DNA from: CBDFKB01 sp965248715
GTDB taxonomy: Bacteria > Pseudomonadota > Alphaproteobacteria > Rhizobiales > Rhizobiaceae
Assembly: GCA_965248715.1 (NCBI GenBank)
Contig: CBDFKB010000005.1
Coordinates: 62,001-126,000 of the forward strand
Reading direction: 5' to 3'
DNA length: 64,000 nt
Part shown: one piece after another, positions 54,925 to 64,000 of the stretch
Position numbering within the stretch: the first letter of the stretch is position 1
How the letters are laid out: each line of letters begins with the position of its first letter
Translations under genes and position numbers: made by a program
The notes under the pieces: generated by a model
What the model saw: only the letters and a program-made list of their open reading frames with translations
Database searches by the model: none
Told to the model about the DNA's origin: nothing

Positions 54925-56556
54925 TCATGCACTAAGTCTTTCCTGGCCATAGTCGATCGCGGTATTAAAATCGCGAATATAGTTCATCGTCGCCAGGGCA
55001 TCCTTAGGTTTGCCAAACAAATATCCCTGGCCAGCGTGGCAACCATACCGCTTAAGGCTCTCTGCTTGGTTAATTTCCTCAATGCCCTCGGCGACAACAG
55101 TAAGATCTAGTCCAGCGCACATCTCCAAAATAGCGCGAACAATGTGTTCGGCCGGTTTGTCTTCGCCGATCGCCATAATGAAGGCGCGATCGATCTTGAC
55201 CTTGTCGAGCTTCATTTCCCGCAGCCGACCGAGGCTGGACTGGCCTGTGCCGAAATCGTCCATCGAAATGCGAATGCCTGCTGAATGAAGCTCTTCGATC
55301 ACCAATGCTGCGGTCTCGGGATCGGACATCATCGCGGTTTCGGTAACTTCCAATTCGAGGCGTTTGGCGTCGAAGCCGGCACGCTCGATCAGGGTAAGCA
55401 CGTTTATCGCCGTGCCCGGATCAGCCAACTGCACGCTGGAGAGATTAAATGACAAGAACAGCTCGGACGGCCATTCAGCGGCTGTGCGAGCGGCCTGGAA
55501 CAGAAGCGATTCGCTAAGTTGGTTGATGATGCCGCGCTCTTCAGCCAGGGGAACAAATCTAGCCGGAGAAACGAACCCGAGCTCGGGATCTATCCACCTG
55601 GCTAGGGACTCGAAGCCTAAAAGCTTGCCATCTTTCAAAGAAATGATCGGCTGGAAATGCGGGCGCACCTCATTGTTGGAAATCGCTCGCCGCAGAGCCT
55701 GCTCCATACGCGCGTTCTCCAGCAACACGCGTTCGACATCCTGGTTGAAAACCGTGATGCGGCCACGTCCGCCGCGTTTGGAATGATAAACCGCAGAGTT
55801 CAGGTTTTCCGCGATAGTTTCGAAGTTTTGGCCGGCAAAGGGATATATGGCAAAGCCGAACGACCCGCTCAGCCGCACCGTACTGCCCTCCAAATCATAA
55901 GGAGCGGTCAGCACCTCGCGCAGCAAATGGGCCTTGGCGCGAACCGAAGCGTCGTCTCTGAGATCGGAGAATATGAAGCCGAACTCATCGCCGCCACAAC
56001 GGGTAACCATTCCTTCGCCCTCGATCGCAGCCGAAAGTCGAAGAGCGGCTTGTTTTAACACTGCATCGCCACCGTCGCGGCCATAAAGATCATTAATCGG
56101 CTTCATACCGTCCAGGTTCATCATACCGATTGTAAAAGACGTGGAAGTACCGGCGCTCTTTCGGTCATTGATCAACCGGTTGACCTTCTCGACCATTCGC
56201 TTGCGATTGCCGAGGCCGGTCAATTCATCGGTATATTCGAGCGCCACGCTGCCAACCGGCTTCAGGGCCAAAATGGGCTCGGTCTCGATTTTCGCGTCGA
56301 TGACCGCAGCCGGTTTTTTATCAACCCCGCCCCTTGAGGCGAGCATGATCAACCAGACCGATTGAACCAGGAACATGCCAGTTGCGCCGGCCAAGCCAAT
56401 TGTAGCGATATCTGCCAAACCAGCGCCCGAAAACAAGCTATTGGCGGTTAACATAGCGAGGATTGCAGTGGTTACCAGTCCGGCGCTGGCGACCCACAGC
56501 AACCGGTCGCGGCGCATGGAAACGTCTTTCGCCTGATCGCGATCGTAGCCACTCAT
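54925..56556 (-). CDS. Membrane GGDEF-EAL protein (c-di-GMP turnover)
   Basis: 543 residues from ATG 56556. Two N-terminal TM helices (LLWVASAGLVTTAILAMLTA; GLAGATGMFLVQSVWLIMLA), no sensor domain. GGDEF at about 145-305 with intact catalytic RCGGDEFGFIF; EAL at about 315-540 with GFESLARW (an ESL variant), LEVTETAMM, SMDDFGTGQSSLGRL and LDKVKIDRAFI. Catalytic Glu, Asn and Asp residues appear present, so both activities are possible. Confidence 0.92.
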   Translation of the reverse strand: MSGYDRDQAKDVSMRRDRLLWVASAGLVTTAILAMLTANSLFSGAGLADIATIGLAGATGMFLVQSVWLIMLASRGGVDKKPAAVIDAKIETEPILALKPVGSVALEYTDELTGLGNRKRMVEKVNRLINDRKSAGTSTSFTIGMMNLDGMKPINDLYGRDGGDAVLKQAALRLSAAIEGEGMVTRCGGDEFGFIFSDLRDDASVRAKAHLLREVLTAPYDLEGSTVRLSGSFGFAIYPFAGQNFETIAENLNSAVYHSKRGGRGRITVFNQDVERVLLENARMEQALRRAISNNEVRPHFQPIISLKDGKLLGFESLARWIDPELGFVSPARFVPLAEERGIINQLSESLLFQAARTAAEWPSELFLSFNLSSVQLADPGTAINVLTLIERAGFDAKRLELEVTETAMMSDPETAALVIEELHSAGIRISMDDFGTGQSSLGRLREMKLDKVKIDRAFIMAIGEDKPAEHIVRAILEMCAGLDLTVVAEGIEEINQAESLKRYGCHAGQGYLFGKPKDALATMNYIRDFNTAIDYGQERLSA

Positions 56557-56704
56557 TTGGAATTCCAAGGTCCGAAACGGATTTAATTCGCCCGCTACCT
56601 TAGGCCAAAAAGGTAAAGAAAATTGCTCGAGAAACGATCAATATTTAATATTTCAAATCAAATTCGTGAATTTACTATTACATCAAATAACAGCAAATTT
56701 ATCG

Positions 56705-57397
56705 TTACATATTCCTAAAATCCATTGCCAATAAGTACATTTCGACAGATTCCGGGCGTGATGCCGGCGGCTTAACATGATACACCTTGGAGAATTTATT
56801 CTTCAATACTGCTAATAATTGCCCTTCTGTTCCGCCGCGAAAAGTCTTGGCGAGAAAATGCCCACCCGGTTTTAATACACTTATCGCAAAATCTGCTGCT
56901 ACCTCGCACAAATGCATGGTTCGTATATGATCGGTCTTGCGGTGGCCGGTGGTCGGCGCCGCCATGTCAGAAAGAACAATGTCGGGCGCCCTGCCGTTGA
57001 GCGCTTTAGCTAGCAATGCCGGGGCGTCATTATCGAGAAAATCTTTTTGCAAGATTGTCACCGCCGGCAACGGATCCATTTCCAAATAGTCAATACCCAC
57101 AACCAAGATGTTTTCAGCGCTCGAGCCTACCCGCGCAGCGGTAACCTGGCTCCAACCGCCCGGCGCAGCGCCTAGATCAACAACCACGCAGCCTTTCTTC
57201 AGCAGATGATAGCGGTCGTCGATTTCGAGTAATTTGTAGGCAGAGCGTGAACGCATCCCCTCAGCGCCTGCCCGCTTGACATAAGGGTCGTTTAATTGCC
57301 GGTCGAGCCAACGGGTCGACGATATTTTGCGGCCACGCGCGCTCGCTACTTTCTGGCGTAAATTACGCCCGCTGCCCGATGAACCACGCCGACTCAT
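56705..57397 (-). CDS. rlmE: 23S rRNA (uridine2552-2'-O)-methyltransferase
   Basis: 230 residues from ATG 57397 (MSRRGSSGSGRNLRQKV), overlapping the ppx stop (ATGA). RSRSAYKLLEIDDRYHLLKK is the RrmJ start; SAM motif VVVDLGAAPGGWSQVTAARV; D-K-E residues in LSDMAAPTTGHRKTDH and FLAKTFRGGTEGQL. The tail SRPESVEMYLLAMDF is typical. Long basic N-terminus compared with E. coli FtsJ. Confidence 0.95.
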   Translation of the reverse strand: MSRRGSSGSGRNLRQKVASARGRKISSTRWLDRQLNDPYVKRAGAEGMRSRSAYKLLEIDDRYHLLKKGCVVVDLGAAPGGWSQVTAARVGSSAENILVVGIDYLEMDPLPAVTILQKDFLDNDAPALLAKALNGRAPDIVLSDMAAPTTGHRKTDHIRTMHLCEVAADFAISVLKPGGHFLAKTFRGGTEGQLLAVLKNKFSKVYHVKPPASRPESVEMYLLAMDFRNM

Positions 57398-58920
57398 CGC
57401 GTGCGCCGCCTGGTCGATTGCCAAACCCGGTCACGAAACATTAATTGGGTCAATATTCCCTCGCGAAGCCCACGGTCGGCGACCCTGACCCAGGGCGACG
57501 GCCACACTTGCCGGATCGCCTGGAAGATCGCGCAGCCGGCGAGCACCAAATCGGCGCGGTCACGGCCCACGCATGGATTGTTCGCGCGCTCCTCGAATGT
57601 CATGCCGATCAGCCGTTTGATCACTCCATCGATATCGTCGTCATTGAGCCAGCAGCCATCGATCTTGCGGCGGTCATAGCGCTCAAGATTGAAATGCAGG
57701 CCGGCGATGGTGGTCACGGTTCCCGAGGTGCCGAGCAGGTGCGAGCGGCCTTGTTCCCAAAGGTGACGGAATTTTTGGTTGGCGGCGACTTCCGCCAACA
57801 TCGATGCGACTTCGCCGACCATGCGGTCGAAAATCTCGCCGGTCATTTCATATCCGCCGTGGCGCTCGGAAAAATTAACCACCCCGACAGGTAACGATGC
57901 CCATTCGACGATCCGTTTCGACATTGCCCGGCCATGACGCAAATTGAGATCTAATAAGGCTACTTCCGATGAACCACCGCCAATGTCGAACAAAACTACC
58001 GCTGAGGCTTGGCGATCGACTAATGATCCGCACCCATCGGCGGCAAGATGGGCCTCAGTGCGGCGGTCCACTATTTCGAGCGCCAGGCCGGTTTCTTGTT
58101 TGACCCGTTCGAGGAATGCGTTTCCATTGCTTGCTTGCCGACAGGCTTCGGTGGCGATCAACCGGCAACGGGCGATTGGTTTGGCGTTTAATTTCGTACT
58201 ACAAATTTGCAGGGCTTCCAGCGCCCGCTCCATCGCTGGCGCACTCAATTCGCCGCTGCGACTGACCCCTTCGCCCAGCCGCACGATGCGCGAGAAAGCG
58301 TCAACTACTTTAAACTGGCCGAATTTTGTCGGCACCGCGATCAAAAGCCGGCAATTATTGGTGCCAAGATCAAGTGCGGCATAAAATGGCCCCTTCGCGT
58401 TGCGGCGACGGTACGCATTGGCGCCAGGGTTGGGCCTAGCGCTATCGCTGTGCGTAGTACCGCCAAACCCGGTGATTTCGCGATTGGAATCGATTAATCG
58501 TGCGACCGGTGCCGGTTTGATCGGTGAGCGCATGTGGCGAAGTTGGCCATCGCCAACATCATTTCGCCGGCGGCGGCGGCGATTGCGGCGCCGTTTGCCT
58601 GGAGGCCTGGAACGCGCATCAGTTTTTTTGGTGGGCCCAGTGCCATGCTCGCTCGGATCGTCAACCCCATCACCAGGTGCACTTGGTCGGCACGAAACTG
58701 CCATCCGCAGTTGCAGGCGGTTCATCGGGTCAACCGGTACATTGCCGGCACGCCCGAATTCGACGGTAGGTTGCCCGCTGTCCGGGGCTGTGGCCGATTT
58801 GCCTTCGTGCGGCCGCGTACTCACCCCGGCTTGCCTTTGGCTTCGATTTCGCCGCCGGCTTTTTGTGGCGCGGGACCTTCCGTTTTGCGGCTGAAAATCG
58901 CCGCCGGAAGCGTCGGTCAC
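57394..58920 (-). CDS. ppx: Exopolyphosphatase/GppA-family phosphatase with basic N-terminal extension
   Basis: 508 residues from GTG 58920, behind GGAGGAATT. The ASKHA core begins near residue 180: YAALDLGTNNCRLLIAVPT, LGEGVSRSG, ATEACRQASNG, VLFDIGGGSSEVALLDL and LLGTSGTVTTIAGLHF. The first 175 residues are low-complexity and rich in Arg, Pro and Ser (for example PPGKRRRNRRRRRRNDVGD), probably disordered and nucleic-acid or polyphosphate binding. Coupled to rlmE, an arrangement common in alphaproteobacteria. Confidence 0.9.
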   Translation of the reverse strand: MTDASGGDFQPQNGRSRATKSRRRNRSQRQAGVSTRPHEGKSATAPDSGQPTVEFGRAGNVPVDPMNRLQLRMAVSCRPSAPGDGVDDPSEHGTGPTKKTDARSRPPGKRRRNRRRRRRNDVGDGQLRHMRSPIKPAPVARLIDSNREITGFGGTTHSDSARPNPGANAYRRRNAKGPFYAALDLGTNNCRLLIAVPTKFGQFKVVDAFSRIVRLGEGVSRSGELSAPAMERALEALQICSTKLNAKPIARCRLIATEACRQASNGNAFLERVKQETGLALEIVDRRTEAHLAADGCGSLVDRQASAVVLFDIGGGSSEVALLDLNLRHGRAMSKRIVEWASLPVGVVNFSERHGGYEMTGEIFDRMVGEVASMLAEVAANQKFRHLWEQGRSHLLGTSGTVTTIAGLHFNLERYDRRKIDGCWLNDDDIDGVIKRLIGMTFEERANNPCVGRDRADLVLAGCAIFQAIRQVWPSPWVRVADRGLREGILTQLMFRDRVWQSTRRRTR

Positions 58921-59191
58921 GCTAAATTCCTCCGGCCAATCGCGACCTTTGTCGCGGAATCTATTTACGGCCTGTTTTGTCAAGTTGCACCAAGTGTAGC
59001 AGCACAAAGGGGACGCACCAAGCCATTTCCGCCCGCACATTATCGGTAGGGCCCAGACTGACCAATAGGGCGATGATCACCCGCCATTCAGGACGCAAAT
59101 CATATGCCATTTTAGGACCCACGATTGCATCGCGGCGCGTCAATCCCTATAAGATTGCGCACTTGCACAATGGTTCGCTCAAGGTCAGTAT

Positions 59192-59265
59192 TGGGGAATA
59201 GTTTAACGGTAGAACAGCGGACTCTGACTCCGTCGGTCCTGGTTCGAATCCAGGTTCCCCAGCCA
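59192..59265 (+). tRNA. tRNA-Gln (anticodon CTG)
   Basis: 74 nt: acceptor TGGGGAA/TTCCCCA, D-arm TAGTTTAACGGTAGAACA, anticodon arm CGGACTCTGACTCCG with CTG, T-arm CCTGGTTCGAATCCAGG and encoded CCA. Confidence 0.95.
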
Positions 59266-59414
59266 AATTAGATATCTCCACCAGTAACGGCTGTTGCAAG
59301 CATTGGAACCGGAAATTGCCGCCGGATTCTGGTTATTTCACCCTTCGAGAAACTGCCTCATCCGCCAGAAAAACTCTGCCAGAAAAACCCGGCATCGCCA
59401 TGCTCAACAGGCCC

Positions 59415-59520
59415 TAGGGCACTTTTCGCGATTTGTGAATCGCAAATAGCGCTCTATCTATTTGTTTTGTCGCACAATTTTTCTGAAAACCAGCCGCCAC
59501 TTTTCAGATTGTGCTCTAAC
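59415..59520. repeat. Mosaic intergenic repeat (RIME-like), module X
   Basis: GGGCACTTTTCGCGATTTGT, CTCTATCTATTTGTTTTGTC and GCACAATTTTTCTGAAAACC, ending CCGCCACTTTTCAGATTGTG. It matches 29809-29905. It fills most of the gap between tRNA-Gln and the LysR gene; the rest (59266-59414) shows nothing I recognise. Confidence 0.8.
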
Positions 59521-59583
59521 ATTGTTGAAGAATGCGAACGGCGCACAAGCCTGGTTGTCGGGGCCCGATTTTCATTTACAAAC

Positions 59584-60492
59584 TCAGTTGCGAAACTCCG
59601 CCGTTTCCGCCAACAGCCAGTCCCGCACGGTCGCTGCCACCGGGCGCAATCGTTTTTCCTTCCGCTCGCGCAGATACCACATTTTGCCTGTCAGAACAGT
59701 TTCCTCAACAGGCCTGACCAGCGCTCCCTGCTCCAGGAGAGGGGCCACCAGATGACGCCACCCAAGGGCAATACCTTGCCCCGCCAGAGCAGATTGCAGA
59801 ACGACCATGTAATTGTTGAGGCTTGTCAGATTGTTGAACGCAAGCCCGGGAAACCCGGCCAAGCGAGCCCATTCAATCCAGCTTGTTCTTTCGAAATGCC
59901 GATCTTCCAGATGAAGCAATTTGTGGTTCACCAGATCGAGGGGAGACGACAATGCCCCATGCTTTTCAAGGTAACCCTGGGTACATACTGGAAAGATCTC
60001 TTCGGTTGCGAGAGGCCAAAGATCGGGCGCATCCAGCCCAAATCGATCCAGATGCGGGCTGAGGTCGGTTTTGCTATCGGGTCCGGTTGGCCAATCCACC
60101 GTTAGAATATCAAGTCTTATATTTGGGTTCAGAGCCTCAAACTTGGGAAGTCTTGGGACGAGAAACTGGGTAGCAAAAACCGTTGTCACCGCGATGCGCA
60201 CCGTTTGTTCTGTCGGTTCATGCAACGTGCCCAGCGATTTTTCTATGATATCAAAGGCCTTGGAGATATCGCGGTACAGCAAGTCGCCGCGAGGCGTCAG
60301 TTCGATCCGCCGATAGAGCCTCTCAAACAACCTCAACTGAAGGTGTTCCTCAAGCTTTCGGATGGCGTAAGACACACTCGGTTGGGTTATGTTGAGCTCA
60401 TCCGCCGCCTTCTTGAAACTGAGTTGCCGTGCAACCGCTTCAAAAACGAAGAGGGCGCTAGGCGAAGGCAGGGATCGTCTCAATAGTCGCAT
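59584..60492 (-). CDS. LysR-family regulator, GcvA-like
   Basis: 302 residues. Start MRLLRRSLPSPSALFVFEAV is typical of the GcvA group. HTH QLSFKKAADELNITQPSVSY, AIRKLEEHLQLRLFERLYRR; effector domain TVRIAVTTVFATQFLVPRLP and QGIALGWRHLVAPLLEQGAL. Divergent from the flavoprotein operon with about 103 bp between starts, so it most likely regulates that operon. Confidence 0.92.
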   Translation of the reverse strand: MRLLRRSLPSPSALFVFEAVARQLSFKKAADELNITQPSVSYAIRKLEEHLQLRLFERLYRRIELTPRGDLLYRDISKAFDIIEKSLGTLHEPTEQTVRIAVTTVFATQFLVPRLPKFEALNPNIRLDILTVDWPTGPDSKTDLSPHLDRFGLDAPDLWPLATEEIFPVCTQGYLEKHGALSSPLDLVNHKLLHLEDRHFERTSWIEWARLAGFPGLAFNNLTSLNNYMVVLQSALAGQGIALGWRHLVAPLLEQGALVRPVEETVLTGKMWYLRERKEKRLRPVAATVRDWLLAETAEFRN

Positions 60493-60595
60493 AGAGACAA
60501 TCTATATTAAGCGGTGATGAATTTCTACAACATCCTTGCTTTTTTTGATACAGCATCGGTATTCATACTTTCCCGGTAAATCCAAGAGGATTCTT

Positions 60596-62575
60596 ATGTC
60601 GCGCGCAGCTCTTTTTACTCCGCTCACCATTCGAGGTCGTCCCTTGAAAAGTCGCGTCGTTTTCGGGGCGCACACTGCCAATATGGCCGAGAATGGGTAT
60701 CCTGGGGCGCAATGCCGCGGATACTATGAGGAGCGTGCCATGGGTGGCGCGGGAATGATTGTAGTAGAACCAATGCCAGTGCATGAAACCGCAGTTCTGA
60801 CCCGAGGCAATTTCCGCCATGATGATGACAGCGTGATACCGCATTTCGCCAAGCTGGTGGAAGGTGTTAAAGCCCACGGCACCGTAATTGTGCAGCAGCT
60901 TTATCACGTGGGCCAACACGGTGATGCCGACCTGTCATTTCAGCCCAATTGGTCGCCGTCCGGGCTTCCATCTTATCATGACAGCGATGGAAGCCACGCA
61001 ATGTCTGTGGCTCAGATTGACGAAGTGATTGGGGGCCATGTGCAAGCGGCCTTGCGCTGCCAGAAGGCCGGGTTTGACGGGGTGGAAATCTGGAACGCCT
61101 ATCATTCGATGATGGATCAGTTCCTCACGCCCTGGTCTAACCATAGGCAAGATGACTATGGCGGATCACTGGAAAACCGTATGCGGTTTGGCACTCGCAT
61201 TTTTGAAGCCGTGCGCGCCGCTGTTGGCGAGGATTTCATTATCGGGTTCAGCCTGTCGGTTTCGGAAAAAACGGAATTTATGCTTTCCACCGATGATTAC
61301 ATGGAAATCTTGGGCATCTGGGACGCAAAGGGTTACTTCGACTACGTGTCAGTCGGATCGGGAAACTACATCGATTATGACGCCGTGATGCCCACATTTG
61401 TGCATGGCGAAAAGCTGACCAGCACCCATACCGCACGCATCAAAACCGTCGTCAAGAATGCCTATGTGATCTCTGAAAGCCAAATCCGAACTCCTGAAAA
61501 CGCGACCGCCATCATCTCCAGTGGCGAGGCCGATATGGTGTCGATCGTGCGCGGGCAAATTGCTGATCCGCATCTTGTCAACAAGGCGCGGGAGGGACGT
61601 GAGGAGGATGTGCGCGGCTGCATCTCCTGCAACCAAATGTGTTGGGGTCGGCGGTCGCGCGACTTTTGGATTTCCTGCCTGATCAACCCATCGGCCGGGC
61701 GCGAATGGGAATGGGGTGGAGACCGGTTTGAGAAAACCGACGATGCGGCGAAAATACTGGTGGTCGGTGGCGGCCCAGCCGGCATGGAGGCAGCACGGGT
61801 TGCCGCCGAGCGCGGCCATCAGGTCACCTTGGCTGAAGCCAGTGGTGATCTTGGCGGAGCGTTCCGTCTGGGCGCAATGGCGCCGCGCCGGGGCCAGATG
61901 CTCGAGTTGATCCGCTGGTATCAGGGGCAGCTTGAAAAGGCGGGGGTCACGGTGATGTACAACTGCCCGATGGGCGGCGATGAGGTGCGGGCTTTTGGCG
62001 CGGACAAGATTGTGTTGGCGACAGGGTCGATCTCGGACGGCACCGGGCGCCAGCGTTGGCTTGCGGATCAACCACAATTGCCCGGGTTAGACAACGGCAA
62101 CGTCTGGTCTCCCGAAGAGGTAATGCGCCGCGAAGCAAAACTTGGCGAGCACGTACTCTTTATTGATGAGGGTGGTGCATGGCGAGGTACCGGCACCGCA
62201 TGGCATTTGGCCGAAAAAGGCCACAAAGTGACGATCGTCACGCCGGATGCTTATGTTGGCAAAAATTTGGAGCGAACCACCGCCGATTTTGCTGTGCGCG
62301 TTATTTTGAAGAAGTATGGTGCCACATTCCTCACTGAAAGCGTCGTTACCAAGTGGCACGGCGATGCGGCGACCGTACGCAGTATGCTCGACGGCACTCA
62401 AACTGAGGTTTCCGCTTCGGCCATCGTTGTGGCGACCACCAATATGGCGCTTAACAATCTTGAACTTGAACTGTCCGAACTTGGTGTCAAGACGCACACC
62501 GTGGGCGACTGCGTCGCGCCGCGAAATGCGGCTCATGCCTTCTATGAGGGACGCAAACTAGCGCGACTGCTTTGA
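60596..62575 (+). CDS. NADH:flavin oxidoreductase/TMADH-like Fe-S flavoprotein
   Basis: 659 residues from ATG 60596. Old-yellow-enzyme barrel: LFTPLTIRGRPLKSRVVFGA, VQQLYHVGQHGDADLSFQPN, DGVEIWNAYHSMMDQFLTPW, SNHRQDDYGGSLENRMRF. The [4Fe-4S] site follows (CISCNQMCWG...ISC), then an FAD/NAD region with ILVVGGGPAGMEAARVAAER. This is the domain order of trimethylamine/dimethylamine dehydrogenases and 2,4-dienoyl-CoA reductase. HxxH or YxxxY active-site detail does not settle the substrate; demethylation of an amine is a reasonable guess. The LysR gene is divergent and the DAO gene overlaps its stop. Confidence 0.88.
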   Translation: MSRAALFTPLTIRGRPLKSRVVFGAHTANMAENGYPGAQCRGYYEERAMGGAGMIVVEPMPVHETAVLTRGNFRHDDDSVIPHFAKLVEGVKAHGTVIVQQLYHVGQHGDADLSFQPNWSPSGLPSYHDSDGSHAMSVAQIDEVIGGHVQAALRCQKAGFDGVEIWNAYHSMMDQFLTPWSNHRQDDYGGSLENRMRFGTRIFEAVRAAVGEDFIIGFSLSVSEKTEFMLSTDDYMEILGIWDAKGYFDYVSVGSGNYIDYDAVMPTFVHGEKLTSTHTARIKTVVKNAYVISESQIRTPENATAIISSGEADMVSIVRGQIADPHLVNKAREGREEDVRGCISCNQMCWGRRSRDFWISCLINPSAGREWEWGGDRFEKTDDAAKILVVGGGPAGMEAARVAAERGHQVTLAEASGDLGGAFRLGAMAPRRGQMLELIRWYQGQLEKAGVTVMYNCPMGGDEVRAFGADKIVLATGSISDGTGRQRWLADQPQLPGLDNGNVWSPEEVMRREAKLGEHVLFIDEGGAWRGTGTAWHLAEKGHKVTIVTPDAYVGKNLERTTADFAVRVILKKYGATFLTESVVTKWHGDAATVRSMLDGTQTEVSASAIVVATTNMALNNLELELSELGVKTHTVGDCVAPRNAAHAFYEGRKLARLL

Positions 62576-63891
62576 ATGTGGTGACGGTCCACAAAGAGCC
62601 AACCCACTCGGGCTGGTATACCGCTTTGGGACAACGGCCTGCGGCCAACCTCCTGTCCGGGGATATCAGTTGCGACTACCTTGTGGTCGGTGGCGGCTGG
62701 ATGGGACTTCATTGCGCGCGCCGTTTGGGCGAACTCGCGGCCGATGCGCGCGTGGTACTTGTTGATGCCGCTCGCATAGGCAATGGCGCCGCTGGACGCT
62801 GCGCCGGGTTTGCCATTGATCTGGCGCACAACCCCCGCAACAAGCATTTTGCCGAGGACAAGAAAGGCAACGAGCAAGAATTTCATATCAATGTCGAGGG
62901 CATCAACTATATGCGAAACGCCGTTGAAGAGCTGGGCGTCGCGTGTGACTGGGATCCTTCCGGCAAGTATCACGCCGCCGCCACCGACCGAGGTTTGGCC
63001 TGTCTGAGCGAAATGTCTACAGCGTTGAAGGTGATGGACAAAGACCATTCTTGGGTCGAAAAGGACGAAATTCAAGCGATCACCGGATCAAAGCATTACC
63101 TGCGGGCGGTGCATACCCCGGGCACTGTTTTGTTGCAGCCGGCGAAGTATCTGGTCGGCTTGATGAATGCATTGCCAAACAACGTGACGGTGTACGAAAA
63201 TACGCCTGTCACGAACATTGTCTATGGCGTGCCCGAGCATCGTTGCGAGACACCCCAAGGGGTCGTCACAACCCGCAACGTGATGCTGTGCAACGCCGCC
63301 TATCTGACCAAATGCGGTTTTTTCGACGGCACGGCGATCCCGGTTTATACTTATGGATCAATGACTCGGAAGCTTCACCCGGAGGAATTGCGCACAGTTG
63401 GGGCGCGCGGCCCTTTCGGCGTAATCCCGGCCGATAGCTTTGGTACCACCATGCGCCTGACGGCCGACAACCGTTTGTTTTTGCGCAACGTCTATTCCTA
63501 TGCGCGTGGGTTCCGGTCACGCCAAAGTGACGTGGATTATGCCCGCAAGAAGCATCAGATAGCTTTTGATCGCCGATACCCAGAGCTGTCTCATATTGGG
63601 TATGAAAATAGTTGGGGCGGATTGCTGGTTATCGCGCAAAACGGTGGCATGGTGTTCGGACAACTCGCCGAAGGTGTATACGGCACAGCATTTTGCAACG
63701 GCACCGGCGTCGCGCGTGGCACCACCTTTGGCAAGGCGCTGGCGGAACTGGCGCTTGGCCATAGTTCTCATAGCACCGATATTTTGAATGCCCGCCCCAA
63801 ACCAAACAAGGGGTTTCCCGCACTGCTGACCGAAATCGGCGTGCGAGCCACTACGAAATTCCGGTTCATCAAAGCCGGAAAAGAAACCTGA
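62572..63891 (+). CDS. FAD-dependent oxidoreductase, DAO family
   Basis: 439 residues from TTG 62572, overlapping the preceding stop; GTG 62578 or 62581 could also serve. Dinucleotide motif DYLVVGGGWMGLHCARRL, then IGNGAAGRCAGFAIDLAHNP in place of the usual NGASGRNGG; C-terminal YENSWGGLLVIAQNGGMVFG and ATTFGK-like region. The layout recalls gamma-glutamylputrescine oxidase and related amine oxidases. With a TMADH-like enzyme upstream and a DapA-family gene downstream it suggests stepwise oxidation of a methylated amine or imino acid. Confidence 0.85.
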   Translation: MNVVTVHKEPTHSGWYTALGQRPAANLLSGDISCDYLVVGGGWMGLHCARRLGELAADARVVLVDAARIGNGAAGRCAGFAIDLAHNPRNKHFAEDKKGNEQEFHINVEGINYMRNAVEELGVACDWDPSGKYHAAATDRGLACLSEMSTALKVMDKDHSWVEKDEIQAITGSKHYLRAVHTPGTVLLQPAKYLVGLMNALPNNVTVYENTPVTNIVYGVPEHRCETPQGVVTTRNVMLCNAAYLTKCGFFDGTAIPVYTYGSMTRKLHPEELRTVGARGPFGVIPADSFGTTMRLTADNRLFLRNVYSYARGFRSRQSDVDYARKKHQIAFDRRYPELSHIGYENSWGGLLVIAQNGGMVFGQLAEGVYGTAFCNGTGVARGTTFGKALAELALGHSSHSTDILNARPKPNKGFPALLTEIGVRATTKFRFIKAGKET

Positions 63892-63907
63892 AACAAAGGA
63901 TATACCT

Positions 63908-64000
63908 ATGGCCGATCTCACCGGTATCAATCTTGCAATGCAGACCCCGTTTCATGAAGACGGATCGGTCAATTATGCCCGCTGGGAAGAGCTGATCGAC
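63908..64000 (+). CDS. Dihydrodipicolinate synthase-family protein, start only
   Basis: ATG 63908 opens MADLTGINLAMQTPFHEDGS, VNYARWEELID and runs off the window. The start (G-hydrophobic-T-PF-DG-VD) is the DapA family N-terminus. Only 31 codons are visible, so lysine synthesis, N-acetylneuraminate lyase-type or hydroxyproline catabolism are all possible; position in a catabolic operon argues against DapA itself. Confidence 0.75.
   Translation, partial: MADLTGINLAMQTPFHEDGSVNYARWEELID

Overview
The window looks like the chromosome of an alphaproteobacterium, most likely from the Hyphomicrobiales. The pointers are a fused anthranilate synthase TrpE(G) behind a Trp leader peptide, a class II DAHP synthase, an NDUFS4-type complex I protein, a thiCOSGEFD operon, and mosaic intergenic repeats like those of rhizobia. 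This assignment is inference from gene content; no rRNA or marker gene is present.

Layout. 1-0.96 kb is a graveyard of recombinase and IS3 fragments beside tRNA-Lys. 1.2-9.7 kb holds housekeeping and metabolic genes: a fatty-acid oxidation fusion, an ornithine cyclodeaminase homologue, a PsiE-like protein, an MDR oxidoreductase, a gamma-glutamylcyclotransferase, DAHP synthase, a GFA protein and a DMSP-lyase-like cupin. At 10-16.7 kb an ECF sigma/anti-sigma pair diverges from an operon with a CPA1 antiporter, a Rieske-glutamate synthase fusion, a Rieske-ThDP enzyme fusion and a (frameshifted) membrane protein with a TrkA-C-like tail. This operon is the best candidate for an undescribed system. 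17-18.6 kb has an AT-rich DUF805 gene, tRNA-Pro and a lipoprotein. 18.7-25 kb is the complete thiamine operon on the minus strand behind a TPP riboswitch. 25.2-27.5 kb is queCDEF, the preQ0/preQ1 pathway.

27.5-41.5 kb is an accessory region that starts at tRNA-Ser(TGA) with a broken integrase and ends near tRNA-Arg(TCT) with another integrase remnant. It contains nested insertion sequences whose order of arrival can be read: an IS5-family element split by an IS66-like element with a perfect 8-bp target duplication, and an IS21 fragment cut by an IS3 element that is itself split by an IS427-type element. Among them sits a small cargo of LysR, OsmC, truncated haemoglobin and GFA genes. An NDUFS4-like gene marks the return to core sequence just before tRNA-Arg.

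41.8-45.8 kb encodes a polyamine-type ABC transporter. 45.9-50.1 kb is a tight, unnamed three-gene module: a coiled-coil protein, a 385-residue protein and an AAA+ ATPase. It is followed by cobalt-type nitrile hydratase (alpha, beta, accessory), trpL-trpE(G), a response regulator with a GGDEF-EAL protein, rlmE-ppx and tRNA-Gln. The right end carries a LysR-controlled catabolic operon (TMADH/OYE-like flavoprotein, DAO-family oxidase, start of a DapA-family gene) that runs off the window.
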